From NCBI GenBank assembly GCA_937981515.1, contig CALJNY010000187.1, positions 1 through 8,093 of the forward strand: a stretch of 8,093 bases of DNA, read 5' to 3'. A program made the position numbers and the translations under genes. This DNA comes from an uncultured Collinsella sp. GTDB taxonomy: Bacteria > Actinomycetota > Coriobacteriia > Coriobacteriales > Coriobacteriaceae. Below, one piece after another: positions 1-6,177 of the stretch (its first letter is position 1; every line of letters starts with the position of its first letter). The notes under the pieces were generated by a model, which saw only the letters and a list, made by a program, of their open reading frames with translations, did not search any database and had not been told where the DNA came from.

Positions 1-417
<417 letters not shown>

Positions 418-428
418 TCAAATTTACG

Positions 429-442
429 TTAAAACGTTTTAA
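429..442. promoter_or_regulatory. Perfect 14-bp palindrome with central CG, LacI-family-like operator upstream of gap
   Basis: TTAAAACGTTTTAA is a perfect palindrome centred on CG, lying between whiA and gap. Operators of LacI-family regulators (PurR, GalR, CcpA cre sites) are palindromes of about this length with a central CG, and an AAACGTTT core is typical of several of them. It lies about 57 bp upstream of the possible gap -10. That position suits activation or upstream repression of that promoter, or direct occlusion of another promoter in this AT-rich stretch. The palindrome is seen directly. Its role as an operator and the identity of any regulator are inferred. Confidence 0.45.
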
Positions 443-487
443 AGAATAAAATAGCAGCTAAATCCGTATATACGTCGACACTTTAAA

Positions 488-1417
488 CTACTTGTTTGCT
501 TCAATGAGCTTTTCAAGCCGTAAAACACGATGGTAGAGGGCCGACTTCGACAAGGGAGGGTCAGCCATCTCCCCCAAATCACGCAGTGACAGATCGGGAT
601 AGCGCTCGCGCAGGTCGCAAAAGACCGCCAAGGCATCCGGAAGCGCATCGCGAAGGCCACGCTGCTCGAGCTCATCGATCAACGCAAGCTGATGTTGGGC
701 GGCACCGGCGCTTCTGGTCTGGTTGGCGAGTTCGGCGTTCACGCGACGGTTCACATCGTTCTTAACCAACTTGACCGCACGTGCCTCCTCAATCTCGGCA
801 ACGCTGCGCTTGGCACCAATCAGCTTTAATAGATGCTCGATCTCCTCGGCGCTCTTAATGTAGACAGCAAAGGATCCGCGCCGCGCGTTAACGCGCGCAT
901 GGATTCCAATCTGCTCCAATAGATCGCAAAGTCCCCGGGCATACTGCTCGCCCTGCACCGCGATCTCCAAATGAAAGTCGCCGCGGGGATCGGCCACGAA
1001 ACCGCCGGCGATGAGCGCGCCGCGGATGTAGGCAAGCCTGCAGCAGGGACGGGCAACGATGTGCCGGGGAACACCAGCGACGAGCCCTCCCCTGCGGTCG
1101 AGGATGCCCAGCAGCACCAGAGCCTTGTCCAGGTCGGGTTGATCGGGCAGGGTAATGAGATAGTTACGGACCTTATGCAAGACCGATTTACGAACGGTAA
1201 ATTCCGTTTTGAGCTTAAGGATGCGATGCGTCAGTGTGATCATCGTGCGCGCGACGGCACCCGTCTCGGTCGCGACCGTCAAACGATACCGCCCGGAGCC
1301 GGCCAGCGAAAGTGTACCGCTCACACGCGTCAGGGCGGCAAGCGTCGACAAGTCGCAGTATTCACATTCGGGTTCGCAGCGCGCAAGCTCGTCGCGCACC
1401 TCAGCGGTAAACGACAT
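488..1417 (-). CDS. whiA: DNA-binding protein WhiA (sporulation/cell-division regulator homologue)
   Basis: This is a full-length 309-residue WhiA, a protein conserved in Gram-positive bacteria. It controls sporulation septation in Streptomyces together with WhiB and is linked to cell division in Bacillus. The N-terminal half is the degenerate LAGLIDADG homing-endonuclease-like domain. Its landmarks are the start MSFTAEVRDEL, the strand region around VSGTLSLAG (32-40), and the family segment IRGALIAGGF (131-140) followed by FHLEI (148-152). A linker leads to the C-terminal helix-turn-helix at about 274-306, with PDLSLRDLGEMADPPLSKSA matching the family pattern of an LSL-DLG stretch then DPPLSKS. 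The gene starts 6 bp after the rapZ stop, so the two are almost surely co-transcribed. A weak GAAGG about 11 bases upstream of the ATG lies inside the rapZ end, which suggests translational coupling. No clear terminator follows its TAG stop. Confidence 0.95.
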   Translation of the reverse strand: MSFTAEVRDELARCEPECEYCDLSTLAALTRVSGTLSLAGSGRYRLTVATETGAVARTMITLTHRILKLKTEFTVRKSVLHKVRNYLITLPDQPDLDKALVLLGILDRRGGLVAGVPRHIVARPCCRLAYIRGALIAGGFVADPRGDFHLEIAVQGEQYARGLCDLLEQIGIHARVNARRGSFAVYIKSAEEIEHLLKLIGAKRSVAEIEEARAVKLVKNDVNRRVNAELANQTRSAGAAQHQLALIDELEQRGLRDALPDALAVFCDLRERYPDLSLRDLGEMADPPLSKSALYHRVLRLEKLIEANK

Positions 1418-1423
1418 GCAGGC

Positions 1424-2344
1424 CTATGCCTTCGTGTTGGCGCGCGACAGGTCGCGATGGGAAATGCTCACGTGATATTGGGCACCTTCCAAATAACGTG
1501 CCGTGGCCTCGGCAATGGCAACGCTGCGGTGCTGGCCGCCCGTGCAGCCGATGGCGATAGAAAGCTGCGGCTTGCCCTCCGCGATATAGCCCGGCATCAC
1601 CGTATCGAGCAGCTGTGTCCAAGCCTTCCAAAACTCCTGCGTCTTGGGATGGTCCAGAACAAAATCGGAGACCTTTTTATCGAGACCGGTCATCGTGCGC
1701 ATCTCGGGATCGTAGAACGGATTAGGCAGGAAGCGGACGTCGATCATAATGTCCGCTTCGACGGGCATGCCGTGCTTAAAGCCAAACGAGAACACGTGGA
1801 CGTCCATGAGCTGCTGGTCGGACAGCTCGGAAAATGCCATACGTAGCTTGTTGCGTAGCGCAGAGGTGCGCAGACGGCTCGTGTCGATAATCATATCGGC
1901 TCGGTCGCGCACGCCCTGGAGCTGAAGGCGCTCGCGCTGAATGGCATCGGCCGTAGTCTCCCCCGGCTTGGCAATGGGATGACGGCGGCGATTTTCGCTG
2001 TAGCGACGAATCAGCACCTCGTCAGAAGCCTCCAGGAACACGATGTCGCAGCTCATCTCGCGCTCCTCGAGTGCGGCAACGGCATCGAGCAGCTCATCGA
2101 ACAAGCCCTGGCTGCGCAGGTCACAGGTGACGGCAAGATGCCTGCCCACGCCCGTATTGATGCCGACGAGTTCGGCAAGCTGGGCGATCAGACGTGGAGG
2201 CAAGTTGTCGATGCAAAAATAGCCCATGTCCTCGAACACATGCATGGCCTGCGTTCGGCCCGATCCGGACATTCCGGTGATGATGACGATATCGGGGATG
2301 CGCTCCGAGCGCTCCGCCGCATCCATGGCATCTCCCTTTTGCAT
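1424..2344 (-). CDS. rapZ: RapZ/YvcJ family nucleotide-binding protein
   Basis: This 306-residue protein has the normal length and layout of RapZ (YvcJ). The N-terminal P-loop domain has Walker A GMSGSGRT at 24-31, followed by the family signature FEDMGYFCIDNLPP (37-50) and a Walker-B-like DIVFLEASD (100-108). The C-terminal domain has FGFKHGMP (187-194), DVRFLPNPF (202-210) and GCTGGQHRSV (266-275). The P-loop lysine is arginine (Arg30), which I recall as common in actinobacterial RapZ, so it is not by itself a defect. In E. coli RapZ senses glucosamine-6-phosphate and directs GlmZ decay to set GlmS levels. In Gram-positive bacteria the role is less clear. The chosen ATG has an AGGAGG at 2350-2355, five bases upstream, which favours it over the internal Met7. 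It lies 98 bp downstream of nanE and 6 bp upstream of whiA. The yvcK gene commonly between them is absent. Confidence 0.95.
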   Translation of the reverse strand: MQKGDAMDAAERSERIPDIVIITGMSGSGRTQAMHVFEDMGYFCIDNLPPRLIAQLAELVGINTGVGRHLAVTCDLRSQGLFDELLDAVAALEEREMSCDIVFLEASDEVLIRRYSENRRRHPIAKPGETTADAIQRERLQLQGVRDRADMIIDTSRLRTSALRNKLRMAFSELSDQQLMDVHVFSFGFKHGMPVEADIMIDVRFLPNPFYDPEMRTMTGLDKKVSDFVLDHPKTQEFWKAWTQLLDTVMPGYIAEGKPQLSIAIGCTGGQHRSVAIAEATARYLEGAQYHVSISHRDLSRANTKA

Positions 2345-2362
2345 GTGTGCCTCCTAAAACAA

Positions 2363-2391
2363 GCGCGGGACCCGGCCAGCGGATCCCGCGC
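2363..2391 (-). terminator. GC-rich hairpin with U-rich tail between nanE and rapZ
   Basis: GCGCGGGA (2363-2370) and TCCCGCGC (2384-2391) form a perfect 8-bp stem with a 13-base loop. On the transcribed minus strand the stem is followed by TTGTTTT, so this is the best intrinsic-terminator candidate in the window. It lies about 50 bases after the nanE stop and ends only seven bases before the rapZ Shine-Dalgarno. It may therefore terminate nan transcripts, or act as a leader hairpin limiting read-through into rapZ. Confidence 0.55.
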
Positions 2392-2409
2392 GATCAATTG
2401 CCTTTATTG

Positions 2410-2415
2410 AGTATA
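2410..2415 (-). promoter_or_regulatory. Possible -10 element of a rapZ promoter
   Basis: The minus strand reads TATACT, five of six matches to TATAAT, in the nanE-rapZ gap and upstream of the hairpin at 2363-2391. A start six to seven bases downstream would give a leader of about 60 bases containing that hairpin. There is no recognisable -35 hexamer 16-18 bases upstream, so confidence is low. Confidence 0.3.
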
Positions 2416-2442
2416 CCGCCCCAAGCGGATACGAGGCCTGTC

Positions 2443-3129
2443 TTACGCCTCAAGCGCAGCCTTGAACCAACTTGTAATACTCGTGGGGTGCGTGATGGCG
2501 GTGCCGACGACAACGGCCCAGGCGCCCGCATCAATCGCGGCGCGGGCCTCCTCGGGCGTGTGCACGCGGCCCTCGCAGATGATGGGGAGACCGGGGAATT
2601 CCTCGGTCGCCTGACGCAGGAGCGGCAGATCGGGGCCATCGGCCATGGTGCAGTCGATGGCGGCGACACCGTGAGAAAGCGTGGTGGATACCAGGTCGAA
2701 GCCCATATCAACCGCGCGGCGAATGTCCTCAATGGTGGCACAGTCGGCCATCAGGAGCACACCCTCCTCGTGCAGCGGGCGGAAGGTGTCCTCGACGGTC
2801 TTGCCATCGGGACGTGGGCGATCAGTGGCGTCAATCGCCACGATATCGGCACCCGCAGCAACGCAGGCGCGAGCGTGGCGCAGCGTCGGCGTGATGTAAA
2901 CGCCCTCGTGCCCATCCTTCCACAGGCCGATAACGGGGACCTCGCAGCGGCCCTTAATGGCGGCGATGTCGGCAAGGCCCTGGCAGCGAATGGCGGCGGC
3001 GCCGCCGAGCTCGCAAGCGCGAGACATTTGAGCCATGGTCTCGGGCGTACGAAGCGGCTCGCCCATATACGCCTGAACGCTCACGACGAGCTTGCCCTTC
3101 AGGGATTGAATCAATGGATCGACGGTCAT
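2443..3129 (-). CDS. nanE: N-acetylmannosamine-6-phosphate 2-epimerase NanE
   Basis: NanE converts ManNAc-6-phosphate to GlcNAc-6-phosphate, the last step dedicated to sialic acid breakdown before the Nag enzymes. The 228-residue length is normal for this single-domain TIM-barrel family. Landmarks are SVQAYMGEPL near the N-terminus (17-26), AIRCQG (46-51), GLWK with the expected catalytic Lys71, IDATDRPRP (99-107), STTLS (148-152), the acidic CEGR (185-188) and the phosphate-binding end VVVGTAITHP (206-215). All sit in the order expected for NanE. The ATG is preceded by AGAAAGG about ten bases upstream. The gene is 70 bp downstream of nanK with a hairpin between them, and 98 bp upstream of rapZ. 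Neighbouring nanK and nanA complete the pathway. I see no truncation or missing active-site residue. Confidence 0.93.
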   Translation of the reverse strand: MTVDPLIQSLKGKLVVSVQAYMGEPLRTPETMAQMSRACELGGAAAIRCQGLADIAAIKGRCEVPVIGLWKDGHEGVYITPTLRHARACVAAGADIVAIDATDRPRPDGKTVEDTFRPLHEEGVLLMADCATIEDIRRAVDMGFDLVSTTLSHGVAAIDCTMADGPDLPLLRQATEEFPGLPIICEGRVHTPEEARAAIDAGAWAVVVGTAITHPTSITSWFKAALEA

Positions 3130-3152
3130 AAGGCTGTAACCTTTCTCAGAAC

Positions 3153-3183
3153 AGCCTCCCGAGGCGTGTTGTCTCGGGAGGCT
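3153..3183 (-). repeat. Intercistronic 11-bp hairpin between nanK and nanE
   Basis: AGCCTCCCGAG (3153-3163) and CTCGGGAGGCT (3173-3183) are perfect inverted repeats with a nine-base loop, starting 16 bases after the nanK stop. On the transcribed strand the following bases are GTTCTGAG, with no U-run. It is therefore more likely a partial terminator or an mRNA stability or processing element than a full terminator. Confidence 0.65.
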
Positions 3184-3199
3184 CCTACAGAAGATACGT

Positions 3200-4165
3200 T
3201 TACTTCAACGAGGCAAGAAGATGCTCAGCGGCACCGATGAGCGGAGCATCGCCCTCCAGAGAACCGATGAGGATCGGCGTGTCCTGAAGCGGATCGAGCG
3301 CCTGGCTGGCATAGCCCTCGTGCACCGAATCCTTCCACGTCTGTGAACGCCAATCGGGACCTTGGTGAATCACGCCACCCGAAAGCACGATGACCTCAGG
3401 GTCCAGGATGTTAGCGAGCGAGCCCAAGCTGGCACCCAGCGCAAAGCCGGCGTCATGGATGACCTCGGTCGCCTTTGCGTCGCCCGCACGGCACAGGTCG
3501 TTCACATCGCGACCGACCGAAGGACGGCTGGGGTCGACGCGGCCAAAACGCTCATCGTACATTCGACCAATGGAAGTGCCCGAAGCAACCGACTCCAGAT
3601 GGCCGGAACGCCCGCAGGCGCAGGGAATGCCGGCGGCAGCCGAGCACTCGATGTGGCCCATATGGCCGGCAGCACCATGGAAGCCCTGCATCACGCGGCC
3701 GTTCTCGACATATGCGCCGCCGATGCCCGTACCGATGCCAAGACACAAGACGGAGAACTTGCCCTTGCCGACGCCCCAGTGGGCCTCGCCCAGAGCATGA
3801 GCCTGCACGTCGCCTACAACGGCAACGGGAAGACCGAGGTCCTCGCGCAGACGCGGCCCCAACTGAACGCCGGACCAGCCGGGCATGATCTCGTTGGCAT
3901 ACGCAATGGCACCCGTCTTGGGATCGACAACGCCGGCGGCACCGATACCGACGCCAAGGACCTCAACATCGGGATTCGCCTCGAGAGCAGCCTTGATGGA
4001 CGCCTCGATACGCTGGAAGACGGCCTCGCCGCCCTCTTGGGCCTCGGTGGGAACCTCGGCCTCAAAAACGGGATGGGGCACACTGCCGTCAGCCGGGTAC
4101 TCCATGATGGCAGTCGCGATCTTAGTTCCGCCGATATCGACAGAGCAGACGTACTTGTTCTCCAT
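3200..4165 (-). CDS. nanK: ROK-family sugar kinase, probable N-acetylmannosamine kinase NanK
   Basis: This 321-residue ROK kinase should phosphorylate ManNAc with ATP to ManNAc-6-phosphate. The N-terminal phosphate loop is DIGGTK (10-15). The presumed catalytic aspartate is Asp119 in VVGDVQAHALGE, where the usual NDANAAALGE is altered but Asp is kept. A second glycine loop is GTGIGG (145-150). The ROK signature region has AGHMGH (166-171), where most glucokinases have an ExGH; E. coli NanK, as I recall it, also has AGHxGH, which favours ManNAc over glucose. The zinc site has His171, Cys182 and Cys184, but the third cysteine of CxCGxxGC is His189 (CACGRSGHLE); Glu191 remains. An AAGGAG Shine-Dalgarno at 4172-4177 lies six bases from the ATG, inside a small CTCCTAAGGAG palindrome. 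The position between nanA and nanE supports NanK. A glucokinase or another ROK kinase is the alternative. Confidence 0.85.
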   Translation of the reverse strand: MENKYVCSVDIGGTKIATAIMEYPADGSVPHPVFEAEVPTEAQEGGEAVFQRIEASIKAALEANPDVEVLGVGIGAAGVVDPKTGAIAYANEIMPGWSGVQLGPRLREDLGLPVAVVGDVQAHALGEAHWGVGKGKFSVLCLGIGTGIGGAYVENGRVMQGFHGAAGHMGHIECSAAAGIPCACGRSGHLESVASGTSIGRMYDERFGRVDPSRPSVGRDVNDLCRAGDAKATEVIHDAGFALGASLGSLANILDPEVIVLSGGVIHQGPDWRSQTWKDSVHEGYASQALDPLQDTPILIGSLEGDAPLIGAAEHLLASLK

Positions 4166-4208
4166 GTCGCTCTCCTTAGGAGATAAAAAACAACTACAGG
4201 AAATGAAG

Positions 4209-4227
4209 GCTGCGTTATCGCCGCAGC
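4209..4227 (-). repeat. Small hairpin in the nanA-nanK intergenic region
   Basis: GCTGCG (4209-4214) and CGCAGC (4222-4227) form a 6-bp stem with a seven-base loop on the transcribed strand. It sits just downstream of the large near-palindrome and before the nanK Shine-Dalgarno. A run of six U residues (4185-4190) follows, but 18 bases away, so it is not a standard intrinsic terminator. Confidence 0.4.
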
Positions 4228-4231
4228 TTGG

Positions 4232-4339
4232 TAAAGGTTTCCCGGGTGCCCGAGGTTGGGGTGAAAGCGGTCGGGCGTTGACCTAATGGGTCACGCTCGA
4301 CCGCTTGAGCCCCAAGATCGGGTGCCCGGGGAAGCTTTA
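4232..4339 (-). repeat. Long near-palindrome (two 52-base arms, 4-base loop) between nanA and nanK
   Basis: The arms 4232-4283 and 4288-4339 are imperfect inverted repeats around the loop TAAT. By hand pairing about 41 of 52 positions match. The longest uninterrupted runs are nine pairs (the AAGCGGTCG segment), six (CCCGGG) and six (TTGGGG), and the mismatches fall mostly in small, nearly symmetric internal loops. The outer end of the nanA-proximal arm contains the nanA TAA stop codon, so the RNA structure begins exactly where translation ends. No U-tract follows. Possibilities are an intercistronic processing or stability element, a bidirectional or factor-dependent terminator, or a small non-coding palindromic repeat element that occurs elsewhere in the genome. 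I do not recognise a named RNA family. Confidence 0.75.
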
Positions 4340-5257
4340 CAGGAGACCGTTGTCCTGGAGGACCTTCTTAATCGCCTCGACGTTCTCGCCGGTCATGGCC
4401 TTCACCGGGCGCGGCATGGTCGGGCTGTCGAAGATGCCCATGAGGTTCATAGCGGTCTTGAAGGCGCCGACGCCACCGGCATAGCCCTGGACGCCCGAGG
4501 TGACATCCCAGATGTGCGAAATCTCATTGAGGCGATCCTGCTCGGCCTTGACGGTAGCCCAGTCACCAGCCTGAGCGGCCTTCCACTGACGCACGTAGCC
4601 CTCGGGCTCAACGTTGGCGAGACCCGGGACGGAACCGTCGGCGCCACCGAGGTAGGCGCCGTCGACAACAACCTCGTGACCGGTGAGAATGCTCATCGGA
4701 TGGCCGTTCTTCTCGTTCTCCTGAACGAGGTAGCGGAACGAGATGTCATCACCCGAGGAATCCTTGACGCCGGCCAGAACGCCCTCGGCGCCGAGCTTGG
4801 CAAGGAGCTTCCAGGGGAGCTTGGTGTGGACGCAGACGGGAATGTCATAGGCAAAGATGGGCAGGTCGAGCTCCTCGTGCAGGATGCGGAAGTGCTCCTC
4901 AACCTCGGTCATGCCCTGCAGGGCATAGAACGGGCAGGTGGCGACAAGCGCATCGGCGCCCAGCTCCTGAGCGACCTTGCCGTGCTCGATCATGCGCTCG
5001 GTCTCGGTGTCGATGATGCCGACCAGAACGGGAACACGGTGGTCGACGATACGAACGGCCTCGGCGATAATCTGGCGACGGCGCTCGTCGGTGGAGAAGA
5101 CGACCTCGCCCGAGGAGCCCAGGAAGAACAGGCCATCGACGCCGGCATCGATCATGCGGTTGATGCTGCGCTCAAAGGAGGCAACATCGAGCTGGTGGTC
5201 TTCGGTATCGGGAACAACGACGGGAGGGATAACGCCGGTGAATTTCTGAGTTGCCAC
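4337..5257 (-). CDS. nanA: N-acetylneuraminate lyase (DHDPS/NAL superfamily aldolase)
   Basis: NanA cleaves N-acetylneuraminate to ManNAc and pyruvate through a Schiff base. I chose the GTG at 5257, giving 306 residues, because AAGGAG (5264-5269) lies six bases upstream. The reading frame is open further up to an ATG at 5341, but that start would overlap the preceding gene and add 28 residues unlike the family. Numbered from the GTG, the pyruvate-binding loop is GSSGE (47-51), the catalytic tyrosine is Tyr137 in FAYDIP, and the Schiff-base lysine is Lys165 in AGVKDSSGD. These are the positions these residues hold in E. coli NanA. A later glycine-rich segment is GGADGSVPG (204-212). The arginine that DapA uses for the substrate carboxylate, just after the YxxP motif, is absent. 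The nanK and nanE neighbours support the lyase role. Another pyruvate-dependent aldolase of this superfamily remains possible. Confidence 0.82.
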   Translation of the reverse strand: MATQKFTGVIPPVVVPDTEDHQLDVASFERSINRMIDAGVDGLFFLGSSGEVVFSTDERRRQIIAEAVRIVDHRVPVLVGIIDTETERMIEHGKVAQELGADALVATCPFYALQGMTEVEEHFRILHEELDLPIFAYDIPVCVHTKLPWKLLAKLGAEGVLAGVKDSSGDDISFRYLVQENEKNGHPMSILTGHEVVVDGAYLGGADGSVPGLANVEPEGYVRQWKAAQAGDWATVKAEQDRLNEISHIWDVTSGVQGYAGGVGAFKTAMNLMGIFDSPTMPRPVKAMTGENVEAIKKVLQDNGLL

Positions 5258-5277
5258 AAGAATCTCCTTAGTTGTCT

Positions 5278-5298
5278 GGCGGGCAGCCCTATGCCGCC
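5278..5298 (-). repeat. Short GC-rich hairpin upstream of nanA
   Basis: GGCGGGCA (5278-5285) can pair with TGCCGCC (5292-5298), giving seven base pairs with one bulged base and a six-base loop. It sits in the 68-base gap between the degenerate esterase paralogue and the nanA Shine-Dalgarno. No U-tract follows on the transcribed strand. It matches the pattern of a hairpin at each junction in this cluster. Confidence 0.4.
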
Positions 5299-5325
5299 CA
5301 CTCTTGTTGGCAGTGTCCAGGCCGT

Positions 5326-6177
5326 CTAGGCCAAAGAACACGGGTAGAACGTTTGGTTAAAGAAGTCGACGACTTCGTTTTCGAACGCATTGATGCGCTC
5401 GTGAGCGTATTTTGCATAGATGATATGCCTCCGGTCACACTCAAGACCGTTGAATACGGCAGACTGATCCTTGGGATCGCTCACGGTATCCATAAGCGAT
5501 GTGCCCATGAGCACCGATCCGCGCACCCGAGACGACAGCGCCTCGAGGCCGCCAGGAAGCGGGTTGGCAACCGCCGTGCAGGCGAGGCCCCGCTCGTCCA
5601 GAGCAGAAACCGCCAGCGCGACTCCGCCGCCAAGACCCTCGCCCCATGCAAAGATGCGGTCGGGGTCCATGCCATCAAGATTGCGCGCCACCTTCGCCAG
5701 CGCGCAACCCCAACGGACGCGCCTGACAAAAGCAGGCGAAGTAATCCCCTGCCGCAGATCGCTGGGTCCAATCACCTCATCGTCCAGTGCAAGCACGGCA
5801 TACCCCATGGCGGCAAATCTCGTCATGTGATGCCAGCCGCGCACAGGCCGATCGATGTCGTGGAACATCAGGCACAGCGGCACGCGCTCAGATACTCGGG
5901 CACGACCGACAGGCTCGATCAAACGAGCGTGAATCGCATCGTCACCGAGCTCAAAGGAGACCTCCGAGTAACGGGCGCAGGGGTTAACAAAGTCAATCGC
6001 CGTAATGGCCAGGCCTTGAATCTCAAGATTCGAAGCGCATGTCTCTAAATCAGAAACATCTGCTTGGACATCACCGCGCCAGTCCCGATATTCTGCGAGC
6101 CTTGACGAAACCGTTCCAGGAATTCCCACGAGCCCGGGGACAATCAGCTCGTCAACATTGCTCTCGCACTTAGACAT
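5326..6177 (-). CDS. Degenerate acetyl-xylan-esterase-like alpha/beta-hydrolase, predicted catalytically inactive
   Basis: This 283-residue protein is a diverged paralogue of the esterase encoded just before it. The two align through the core: LMFHDIDRP against LQFHGYPG, RIFAWGEGLGGG against RVFVNGASQGGG, and MGTSLMDTVSDP against FGTGTADIVCPP. At the nucleophile elbow the serine is replaced by glycine (Gly181 in GEGLGG). The oxyanion-side HG becomes HD (106-107), and the DCPGQGG loop becomes DDEVIGP. The acid Asp230 and His259 (YAHE) appear kept. About 45 residues between the strand after the elbow and the aspartate, corresponding to the cap and assembly region of this family, are missing. 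No signal peptide is seen, so it is cytoplasmic. It overlaps the upstream gene by 8 bp (ATGTCTAA) and has a good Shine-Dalgarno (6181-6192), so it is co-translated. The frame is intact, which suggests a retained binding or partner role rather than simple decay. The function is unknown. Confidence 0.8.
   Translation of the reverse strand: MSKCESNVDELIVPGLVGIPGTVSSRLAEYRDWRGDVQADVSDLETCASNLEIQGLAITAIDFVNPCARYSEVSFELGDDAIHARLIEPVGRARVSERVPLCLMFHDIDRPVRGWHHMTRFAAMGYAVLALDDEVIGPSDLRQGITSPAFVRRVRWGCALAKVARNLDGMDPDRIFAWGEGLGGGVALAVSALDERGLACTAVANPLPGGLEALSSRVRGSVLMGTSLMDTVSDPKDQSAVFNGLECDRRHIIYAKYAHERINAFENEVVDFFNQTFYPCSLA

Noticed and set aside
465..474. CGTATATACG palindrome just after whiA as a terminator
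   Set aside because: Only ten bases with no loop room and weak A-T pairing; no terminator-like U-tract follows directly.
971..1846. A 291-codon plus-strand frame across whiA and rapZ
   Set aside because: It spans parts of two well-recognised genes on the opposite strand and shows no domain; it is a shadow of GC-rich codon usage.
1496..2344. Arg30 in the RapZ P-loop as evidence of a dead nucleotide site
   Set aside because: Arginine at this position is, to my knowledge, common in actinobacterial RapZ, so it is a lineage trait and not a defect.
2347..3240. A 297-codon plus-strand frame opposite nanE
   Set aside because: No recognisable motifs, and it runs antisense to nanE, whose family signatures are complete.
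4286..5329. A 347-codon open frame on the plus strand opposite nanA
   Set aside because: Its protein is low-complexity, rich in Gly, Asp, Leu and Val, matches no family I know, and mirrors the GC-biased third positions of nanA on the other strand, which has clear active-site motifs.
4337..5341. A longer NanA starting at the ATG at 5341
   Set aside because: It would overlap the preceding gene and add 28 residues unlike the family, while the GTG at 5257 has AAGGAG at six bases and gives Tyr137 and Lys165 numbering equal to E. coli NanA.
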